Source: CAISIP01 sp963974265 (GTDB lineage Bacteria; Pseudomonadota; Gammaproteobacteria; Burkholderiales; Burkholderiaceae_C). Taken from it: a stretch of DNA of 9,927 nt. The stretch lies in assembly GCA_963974265.1 (NCBI GenBank), contig CAXBDR010000165.1, positions 1 to 9,927 on the forward strand. Direction: 5' to 3'. This document shows positions 1-5,539 of the stretch, one piece after another. The position numbers were made by a program, and so were the translations under genes. Below the pieces are notes generated by a model. It was not told where the DNA came from. It saw only the letters and a program-made list of their open reading frames with translations, and searched no databases. Numbering within the stretch: position 1 is the stretch's first letter; every line of letters starts with the position of its first letter.

Positions 1-6
1 CGGGGG

Positions 7-25
7 GTAGCCCGCGCAGGGCTAC
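7..25 (-). terminator. Hairpin at the end of the HD-GYP gene, possible terminator
   Basis: A perfect 7-bp inverted repeat (GTAGCCC / GGGCTAC, 5-nt loop) overlaps the TAG stop codon of the HD-GYP gene. On the minus strand it would form a GC-rich stem immediately at the end of that gene. It is followed by a run of C rather than U, so it is not a canonical intrinsic terminator. It could pause polymerase or protect the 3' end. The window ends a few bases further on, so the full context is missing. Confidence 0.35.
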
Positions 26-798
26 GGACTCTCGGCGATGGCCTTGGCGAGGTAGTCGATCTGCCGCTGCAGGTCGGTCTCGGTGTCGGCGAATCGCTGC
101 GCGATGTCGGCGAACTCGTGCTGCACCTCGATCAGCGCGTCCACGACATCCGGTGCGAATTGGCCGCCACGTTCCTGGAACAGGCGCTGCATGGCCTTGT
201 CGTGCGTGATGCCGGCACGGTAGACCCGGTTGCTGGTCAATGCGTCGTAGGCGTCGGCCACGGCCATCACCTGGGCTGCCGGCGGAATCGCGTCACCCGC
301 AAGCCCCTGCGGATAACCCTGGCCATCCCAGCGCTCATGATGGCCGTAGGCGATGTCGCGGGCCATGGCGAGAAACGCCGACGGCGCGCCCGCACTGCGC
401 TGGATCTGCGCGATGATGTCGCGCCCGATCACCGCATGGCTGCGCACCGTCTCGAGTTCATCCGGTGTCAATGCGCCGGGCTTGAGCAGGATGCGATCGG
501 GCACGGCGCTGTTGCCGATGTCGTGCAAGGCGCTGGCGCGTACCAGCGCCTCGAACGCATCGTCCGCCCACACACGGGCGTAGGGTTCGGCCTGGCACAG
601 TTGGCGCGCCAGCGCCCGCACGAACAGCTGGATGCGGTGGATATGGTGGCCCGCCTCGCCGGGCTCGGCGGTCGTGGCCAGCGCCTGCACCAGGGCATGG
701 GTCAGGTCGGCCTGCGGCTCCGATGCGCCGGACGTGGCCAACGTCCCGACCAGGGGCTCGGCCACCGTGCCGTGGGACAAGGGATCTGAAGAACTCAA
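22..798 (-). CDS. HD-GYP domain protein (putative c-di-GMP phosphodiesterase), no receiver domain
   Basis: This encodes a 258-aa cytoplasmic protein with a single HD-GYP domain, the family that hydrolyses cyclic di-GMP with a bound metal centre. Family motifs are visible in order: EAGHH (E48, H52), HD at 92-93, the PD-ILLKPG stretch at 100-108, H121, HH at 153-154, GYP at 161-163, and VADAYDALTSNR at 180-191. The usual lysine of HDIGK is asparagine (N96). Residues 1-45 look unstructured, and no receiver or membrane segment is present, unlike RpfG-type regulators. The start is taken as TTG at 798 because GGAG lies 7 nt upstream and the frame has no ATG before residue 145. The open frame continues upstream but only inside the methyltransferase gene. 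It lies 76 bp downstream of that gene. The HD-GYP assignment is strong; actual activity is inferred. Confidence 0.85.
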   Translation of the reverse strand: MSSSDPLSHGTVAEPLVGTLATSGASEPQADLTHALVQALATTAEPGEAGHHIHRIQLFVRALARQLCQAEPYARVWADDAFEALVRASALHDIGNSAVPDRILLKPGALTPDELETVRSHAVIGRDIIAQIQRSAGAPSAFLAMARDIAYGHHERWDGQGYPQGLAGDAIPPAAQVMAVADAYDALTSNRVYRAGITHDKAMQRLFQERGGQFAPDVVDALIEVQHEFADIAQRFADTETDLQRQIDYLAKAIAESP

Positions 799-874
799 GG
801 CGACTCTCCGCGTGATGGGCCTGCCTGATGTTACGACGAGTGGCGGTGCCGCCGGCACGGCCGCCGTTGCGACG

Positions 875-1645
875 TCAGGCCGGCGGCGCCGACGCCGTGG
901 CTTTGGCGCTGCGCAGACGCAGCGGCAGCCGGTAGACCCAGACGGGCCGGCCATCGGGCAGCTCGAGCCGGTGTTCCGGAACCACGTCCCGCGCCTCGAA
1001 TTCCAGGCTGACCAGCCAGCTGCCGGCCACCATCTCGGCCGACGCCTTGGCCACGGCCCTCGGCATGCTCTCGGGCCGCTGGAACAGGTATACCAGCGCA
1101 TACGGGCTCCAGGGTCGCTGCCAGATGTCACCGTGGCGAACCTGGGCCCACGGGCAGCGCAAGGCACAGGCGATGCGCAGCGGCCAGCTCCATTCGATGC
1201 CGTGCATCTGCGCCTGCGGATAGGCCGCTCGCAGGGCGCGCAATCCGTGCCCCAGGCCGCAGCCGGCATCGAGCACGGCGGCATCCGGGGGCAGCGCGAC
1301 CCGGGGCGGCAGGCCGGCCAGGGCATCGGCCGGCGTCGGGAACAGAGGCGCATCGCGCCAGGCCTTGACCGGGTAGACCAGCAGTGCGGCCAGCAGCAAC
1401 ACCAGCCAGGCCCAACCGGGAACGATGGCTGCTCCGCCGACAAACACGGCGACGGGGAAACCTGCCGCGACGATGATGCGCCGCCACCACCGGTCTGCGG
1501 CCAGGCTCAGCAGCAAGCCGGCCAGCGCGGCCAGCAGCAGCGACGCCGACGGCGCCAGGCCGAGCCGGTCGCCCAGCCTGTAGACAAGCCAGCACAGCAC
1601 CCATACCAGCACCGCCGGCAGGGGCCATGGCAGGCGCGGCGACAT
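875..1645 (-). CDS. Membrane-anchored class I SAM-dependent methyltransferase
   Basis: This encodes a 256-aa protein. Residues 8-93 contain about four hydrophobic segments (roughly 8-24, 34-50, 57-75 and 77-93) rich in Leu, Ala, Val and Trp, so the N-terminal half is probably embedded in the inner membrane. After it comes a Rossmann-type methyltransferase core: motif I VLDAGCGLG at 124-132, an acidic residue after the second strand (GIEWS, E151) and GDIW around 172-175. The C-terminal strands include WLVSLEFEARD near 210-220. The substrate is unknown; the membrane anchor suggests a lipid, quinone or envelope target, but this is inference. The ATG lies 15 bp after the parB stop with only a weak Shine-Dalgarno (GAGA), suggesting co-translation with parB. 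I recognise the fold but not a named gene. Confidence 0.8.
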   Translation of the reverse strand: MSPRLPWPLPAVLVWVLCWLVYRLGDRLGLAPSASLLLAALAGLLLSLAADRWWRRIIVAAGFPVAVFVGGAAIVPGWAWLVLLLAALLVYPVKAWRDAPLFPTPADALAGLPPRVALPPDAAVLDAGCGLGHGLRALRAAYPQAQMHGIEWSWPLRIACALRCPWAQVRHGDIWQRPWSPYALVYLFQRPESMPRAVAKASAEMVAGSWLVSLEFEARDVVPEHRLELPDGRPVWVYRLPLRLRSAKATASAPPA

Positions 1646-1660
1646 CGGTCTCGGCGCCGC

Positions 1661-2653
1661 TCAGCGACTGGCGTCGTGGCTGAGCTTGTCGATCAGGCCG
1701 TTGAGCTCCTCGAGCGAGCCGAACTGGATGGCGACCTCGCCGAGTTCCAGCATCCGGCCTCCGCGCTTGACGCGCTTCTTGATCCGCACCTCGACATCGG
1801 CGGTCAGCAGGTCGGACAACTCCTCTTCGACCCGGCGCAGGTCGCGCGACTTTTCCTTCTTGGGCTTGGGCGAGGTCAACGCAAATTCGGCCGAGAGTTT
1901 CTTCACCAGCGCCTCGGCCTCGCGCACCGACATCTTGCGCGCCGCGATCTGGCTGGCGGCGGTGATCTGCGACGAGCGCTCGAGCGCCAGCAAGGCGCGC
2001 GCATGGCCCATTTCCAGGTCGCCGGCCATCAGCATGGTCTGCACCGGATCGGCCAGTTGCAGCAGGCGCAGCAGATTGCTGGCGGCGCTGCGCGAGCGGC
2101 CCACGGCCTGCGCCGCCTGCTCGTGGGTGAGCCCAAACTCCTTCACCAGGCGTTGCAGGCCTTGGGCTTCTTCCAGCGGGTTGAGGTCTTCCCGCTGCAT
2201 GTTCTCGATCAGGCCCATGGCGGCGGCGGCCTCGTCGCCGACGTCGCGCACCAGCACCGGCACGGTATCCAGGCCGGCCAGCCGGGCGGCCCGGAAGCGC
2301 CGTTCGCCGGCGATGATCTCGTACACCGGACGGTCGCCGCGGGTTACCGCGTCGACGTCGGCGCCGCCATCCTGCGCGCGCAGGCGCTGCAGGCCTTCGG
2401 CCGCGTCCAGGCGTCGCACCAGGATGGGCTGCATGATGCCCTGGGCCTTGATCGATTCGGCCAGTTCATACAAGGCGCCTTCGTCCATGCGGGTACGCGG
2501 CTGGTACTGGCCCGGCACCATGTCCGTGAGCAGCAGGCTCGCGGGCTGGCCCTGGCCTGCCGTCGTGTCGGCGTCTGCGGTCTCGGCCTGAGCCGCGGGC
2601 CCGAGCAGGGCTTCCAGGCCACGGCCCAATCCCTTGAATTTCTTGGTCACCAT
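1661..2653 (-). CDS. parB: Chromosome partitioning protein ParB (CTP-dependent parS-binding clamp)
   Basis: This encodes a 330-aa ParB/Spo0J protein that loads at parS, spreads on DNA as a CTP-gated clamp and stimulates ParA. The N-terminal ParA-contacting peptide (KGLGRGLEALLG, 7-18) is intact. Then come the QPR motif at 51-53, the CTP-binding GERRFRAARLAG at 117-128, ENMQREDLNPLEEA at 150-163, a helix-turn-helix around 176-196 that reads parS, and a C-terminal dimerisation domain after a Lys-rich linker near 262-274. Compared with typical ParB, about 20 extra residues (roughly 83-108) sit between the ILV strand and the GERR motif. The ATG at 2653 is chosen because a strong GAGGAGGAGG Shine-Dalgarno lies just upstream and MVTKKFKGLGRGL is a classic ParB start. 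It follows the hydrolase gene by 25 bp. Confidence 0.97.
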   Translation of the reverse strand: MVTKKFKGLGRGLEALLGPAAQAETADADTTAGQGQPASLLLTDMVPGQYQPRTRMDEGALYELAESIKAQGIMQPILVRRLDAAEGLQRLRAQDGGADVDAVTRGDRPVYEIIAGERRFRAARLAGLDTVPVLVRDVGDEAAAAMGLIENMQREDLNPLEEAQGLQRLVKEFGLTHEQAAQAVGRSRSAASNLLRLLQLADPVQTMLMAGDLEMGHARALLALERSSQITAASQIAARKMSVREAEALVKKLSAEFALTSPKPKKEKSRDLRRVEEELSDLLTADVEVRIKKRVKRGGRMLELGEVAIQFGSLEELNGLIDKLSHDASR

Positions 2654-2678
2654 GACGCGTCCTCCTCCTCGTGTTGTG

Positions 2679-3284
2679 TCATTGCGGCGCTGGCCGCGGA
2701 GCCGCCTGCGGGCCGGCGGCACTGGCGCGGCACAGGTCCAGCAAGCGGTCGTGGCCATCGGGCCAATCGCCCAGGCCGCTGTCGCTATTGATATGGCCGG
2801 CGTTGCCGTAGTCGACGAACTGCGAGCCCCAGCGGGCCGCAAAAAGGCGCGCCCGCTCGATACGGCAATAGGGGTCGTCCTGGCTGCCGATCAGCACGCT
2901 CGGAAACGGCAGGGGTTGCAACACCACCGGCGACCAGCTGGCCAGCACGGCGGCCACGGCCTCGGTCTGCGGATCTCCGGGCGCCACCAGCAGGGCCGCC
3001 TGGATGCGGTGGGCCAGCCCCGTATGTGCGGCCCAGGCCGCCACCAGCTGGCAACCCAGGCTGTGCGCCACCAGCACGATACGCGCCGGTGCGTCCGGCG
3101 CCCGCCCCTGCTCGTGCTCCAGCACGACATCCTGCAGCCGCGCAACCCAGTCGCCGCGCAAGGGGTGCATCCAGTCGTGTTGTTCGACACGGACATACCC
3201 ATGGCGCCGCTCCCAGCGGCTTTGCCAGTGGTCGGGGCCGGAGTTCTGCCATCCGGGCAGCAACAAGATCGTGGAGTCAGGCAT
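2679..3284 (-). CDS. RBBP9/YdeN-type alpha/beta serine hydrolase
   Basis: This encodes a 201-aa cytoplasmic alpha/beta hydrolase. Family hallmarks of the small RBBP9/YdeN group (Pfam Ser_hydrolase) are the N-terminal LLLPGWQNSGPDHWQ at 7-21, the nucleophile elbow AHSLG with Ser75, the acid in GSQDDPY (D136 or D137), and the catalytic histidine in AGHIN (H164). The sequence ends in a Pro/Ala-rich tail after about residue 188. The substrate is unknown; bacterial members are poorly characterised esterases. The ATG at 3284 is the first in the frame after a stop. It has no clear Shine-Dalgarno, so translation may be weak or coupled. The gene is 54 bp after parA and 25 bp before parB, so it sits inside the par operon and is probably co-transcribed. 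Confidence 0.9.
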   Translation of the reverse strand: MPDSTILLLPGWQNSGPDHWQSRWERRHGYVRVEQHDWMHPLRGDWVARLQDVVLEHEQGRAPDAPARIVLVAHSLGCQLVAAWAAHTGLAHRIQAALLVAPGDPQTEAVAAVLASWSPVVLQPLPFPSVLIGSQDDPYCRIERARLFAARWGSQFVDYGNAGHINSDSGLGDWPDGHDRLLDLCRASAAGPQAAPRPAPQ

Positions 3285-3338
3285 ACGCTACGTAATAGAT
3301 AGCACAAGAGGTCGGACAGACAGGCCCTGGGCCCACTG

Positions 3339-4124
3339 TCACAACGTCGCGATCCGCGTCACCATTTCCTCGGCAAAGGCCACGTAGGCCAGCGCACCCT
3401 TGGACGCGGGGTCGAACACCACGCCGGGCACGCCGTAGCTGGGCGCTTCGGCGAGCCGCACATTGCGCGGAATCACGGTGTCGAACACCTTTTCGGCGAA
3501 ATGCGCCTTGAGCTGGTCGCTGACCTGCTGCTGCAAGGTGATGCGCGGGTCGAACATGACACGCAGCAGGCCGATCACGGCCAGGTCCTTGTTCATGTTG
3601 GCCCGCACCTGGCGGATGGTATTGACCAGGTCGGTCAGGCCTTCGAGCGCGAAATATTCGCACTGCATCGGCACGATCACGCCATGCGCGCAACTCAGGC
3701 CGTTGAGCGTGAGCATGGACAAGGACGGCGGGCAATCGATCAGCACGAAGTCGTAGTCAGCCTCGACCTCGGCCAGCGCGGTCTTGAGCCGGCGCTCGCG
3801 CCGCTCGACCCCGACCAGTTCGACCTCGGCACCGGCCAGGTCGCGGTTGGCACCCAGCACCGCATAACCGCAACCGGCGGACTCGAGCTTGTCGCTGCGC
3901 ACCTGCGCCTGCGAAATCGGCGTGGAGCCAAGCAACACGTCGTAGATGCTGTCGGTGAGCTGGCGCTTGTCGACACCCGAACCCATGGTGGCATTGCCCT
4001 GGGGATCGAGGTCGATCATCAGCACCCGCTGCCCGACCTTGGCCAGGCCGGCTGCCAGGTTGACCGTCGTGGTGGTCTTGCCGACCCCCCCTTTTTGATT
4101 GGCGATGCAGAAGATCCTGGCCAT
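3339..4124 (-). CDS. parA: Chromosome partitioning ATPase ParA (Soj)
   Basis: This encodes a 261-aa ParA/Soj ATPase without an N-terminal DNA-binding extension, the usual chromosomal type. It binds DNA non-specifically as an ATP dimer and pulls ParB-parS complexes apart. It has the deviant Walker A KGGVGKTT at 11-18, the Walker A' IDLDPQGN at 37-44 with D40, and Walker B VLIDCPPSL at 127-135. Conserved C-terminal elements include FDPRITLQQQV (191-201) and NVRLAEAPSYG (221-231). A good Shine-Dalgarno (AGGA, 8 nt before ATG) supports the start. It lies 38 bp downstream of the LysE-type exporter and upstream of the hydrolase and parB. Two parS sites lie upstream in the same gene string. Confidence 0.97.
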   Translation of the reverse strand: MARIFCIANQKGGVGKTTTTVNLAAGLAKVGQRVLMIDLDPQGNATMGSGVDKRQLTDSIYDVLLGSTPISQAQVRSDKLESAGCGYAVLGANRDLAGAEVELVGVERRERRLKTALAEVEADYDFVLIDCPPSLSMLTLNGLSCAHGVIVPMQCEYFALEGLTDLVNTIRQVRANMNKDLAVIGLLRVMFDPRITLQQQVSDQLKAHFAEKVFDTVIPRNVRLAEAPSYGVPGVVFDPASKGALAYVAFAEEMVTRIATL

Positions 4125-4162
4125 CCGTTCCGTCCTGAGTTTCGAGCGCCGGCCTGCCGGGT

Positions 4163-4777
4163 TCAGTTGCCCACAGCCAGCTTGACGCCGAAACCGACCA
4201 GGAACAGGCCCGCCAGTTTGTTCAGCACACGCGACACGATCGGGTTGGCGCGCATGCGCGCGGCCAGGAAATGGGTCATCAAGGTCATCGTCAACCCGTA
4301 CAGCAACGTCAGTGCCGCAACCGTCACCGCCATCACGGCAAAGGTCACCAGGCCCTGGTGCCGCGCCGGGTCGACGAACAGCGGGAAAAACGCCATGTAG
4401 AAAACAATGGCCTTGGGATTGAGCAAGGTGATCAGGAAGGACTGGCGCACATAGTGCCCGGTACGGATATGCAGCACCGGCGTGTCACCGGCACGCGCAA
4501 ACCACATGCGCAGGCCCAGCCAGGCCAGGTAGGCGGCACCCAGCCACTGCACCGCATGGAATGCCGCCGGATACGCCGCCAGCAGCGCGGCGACGCCGGC
4601 CACCGCCATCCAGATCAACACCTGGTCGCCCAGGATCACGCCCCAGGTCGCCGCCAGACCGCCGCGGATGCCCCCCTTGCCAGTGGACGTGATCAAGGCC
4701 AGGTTGCCCGGGCCGGGAACCAGCAGGAACACGATGACGGCGATGACGAATGCACCATAGTCGGCGATGCCAAACAT
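4163..4777 (-). CDS. LysE/RhtB-family amino acid exporter
   Basis: This encodes a 204-aa inner-membrane protein of the LysE/RhtB family, which exports amino acids or their analogues using the proton motive force. Around six hydrophobic segments are visible: about 5-27, 41-66, 70-92, 112-136, 142-168 and 186-203. Family motifs are LVPGPGN at 19-25 in the first helix, LLNPKAIVFYMAFFPLF at 118-134, and NKLAGLFLVGFGVKLA at 186-201. The substrate cannot be read from the sequence. The ATG is well supported by AAGGAG 7 nt upstream. It is 93 bp after rsmG, the largest gap in the minus-strand run up to this point, and 38 bp before parA. This exporter is not a partition gene, so its place here looks like an insertion between rsmG and parA. 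Confidence 0.92.
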   Translation of the reverse strand: MFGIADYGAFVIAVIVFLLVPGPGNLALITSTGKGGIRGGLAATWGVILGDQVLIWMAVAGVAALLAAYPAAFHAVQWLGAAYLAWLGLRMWFARAGDTPVLHIRTGHYVRQSFLITLLNPKAIVFYMAFFPLFVDPARHQGLVTFAVMAVTVAALTLLYGLTMTLMTHFLAARMRANPIVSRVLNKLAGLFLVGFGVKLAVGN

Positions 4778-4870
4778 GGGGGAACTCCTTGGAGTGGGCG
4801 TTCGAGTTTACTGCCTTCCCCCTGCGGCGCCTATGCCTGACGCAAGGCAGGCGAGGCACTGCCGCCGGGC

Positions 4871-5539
4871 TCAGGAATCGCTCGGTACAGGCTCGAGCCA
4901 GACAATGCAGCGCTGGGCGTCGAGGCCGGGCACCAGCAGTTGTTCCACGTGAAACACCCGCACCGTGTCCGGCAAGGCCGCGATCTCGTCGGCGGGATGC
5001 TGGCCCTTCATGGCCATCCAGCAAGCACCCGGCGCCAACAACTGCGACGTCCAGGCCACGAAGTCGGCCATCGACGCAAAGGCACGGGAACACACCACGT
5101 CGAATCGGCCCGACATGCGCTCCACGCGGGCATGGGCCGACTCCAGGTTGTCCAGGCCGAGGGTGGCTGCCGATTGCCGGATGAAGGCCGACTTCTTGGC
5201 GACCGCATCGACACAGGTCACATGGACCTCCGGGCAGCAGATGGCGATGACCACCCCAGGCAGCCCACCGCCCGAGCCCACGTCCAGCAGGCGGGCGCCG
5301 GCCACCGAACCCCGCGCCAGCAGGGTTCGCCGCAGCGGCCCGATGACGGCCAGGCTGTCGAGCAAATGGTGGCGCAACATCAGCATGGGATCCCGCACCG
5401 CAGTCAGGTTGTAGACCCGGTTCCACTTTTGCAGCAGCGCGAGATACGCCAGCAGCGCCTCGACCTGCCCATCGGCCAACTCCAGCCCCAGCGCGGAGAT
5501 GCCCTCGCGCAGCGCCGCCGATAGCGCGGGCTCGCTCAA
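4871..5539 (-). CDS. rsmG: 16S rRNA (guanine527-N7)-methyltransferase RsmG
   Basis: This encodes a 222-aa RsmG (GidB), which uses SAM to make m7G527 in 16S rRNA; loss is associated with low-level streptomycin resistance in several bacteria. Visible features are QKWNRVYNLTAVRDP at 37-51, HLLDSLAV at 58-65, the SAM-binding LLDVGSGGGLPG at 84-95, the second-strand acid VDAVAKKSAFI at 110-120, CSRAFAS at 150-156, and MKG at 177-179. The start is TTG at 5539: the family N-terminus (MSEPALSAALREG) matches from there, and the next Met, residue 52, would remove conserved residues. TTG overlaps the mnmG stop as TTGA, with AGG 7 nt upstream, implying translational coupling. Residues 195-200 (VFHVEQ) are encoded by a near-perfect parS site. 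Confidence 0.96.
   Translation of the reverse strand: MSEPALSAALREGISALGLELADGQVEALLAYLALLQKWNRVYNLTAVRDPMLMLRHHLLDSLAVIGPLRRTLLARGSVAGARLLDVGSGGGLPGVVIAICCPEVHVTCVDAVAKKSAFIRQSAATLGLDNLESAHARVERMSGRFDVVCSRAFASMADFVAWTSQLLAPGACWMAMKGQHPADEIAALPDTVRVFHVEQLLVPGLDAQRCIVWLEPVPSDS
4941..4956. other. parS: parS site 2 (one mismatch), inside rsmG
   Basis: The 16-mer TGTTCCACGTGAAACA differs from the universal ParB-binding palindrome TGTTTCACGTGAAACA at one base. It lies in the C-terminal coding part of rsmG, about 2.3 kb from the parB gene. ParB proteins usually tolerate a single mismatch, so it is probably a functional loading site. It encodes residues VFHVEQ in rsmG. Confidence 0.88.

Noticed and set aside
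851..874. GC-rich short inverted repeat (GTGCC / GGCAC) after the methyltransferase gene
   Set aside because: It has a 5-bp stem with a 3-nt loop and no U tract, and such repeats are common by chance in this GC-rich sequence.
799..1443. Upstream extension of the HD-GYP frame to 473 residues
   Set aside because: The extra part lies inside the methyltransferase gene in another frame and is Arg/Pro-rich with no domain. The TTG at 798 has a good Shine-Dalgarno.
632..2791. A 719-codon open frame on the plus strand
   Set aside because: It runs antisense through parB, the methyltransferase and part of the HD-GYP gene. Its Arg/Gln/Gly-rich translation has no recognisable domain, as expected of a shadow frame in GC-rich DNA.
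1661..4124. The idea that parA/parB mark an integrated plasmid
   Set aside because: ParA is the short chromosomal type, parS is the universal chromosomal sequence, and mnmG-rsmG lie directly upstream. All of this fits the chromosomal par locus.
4834..4849. Small hairpin (TGCCT / AGGCA) between rsmG and the exporter gene
   Set aside because: It has only a 5-bp stem with no U-run, so there is insufficient support for a terminator.
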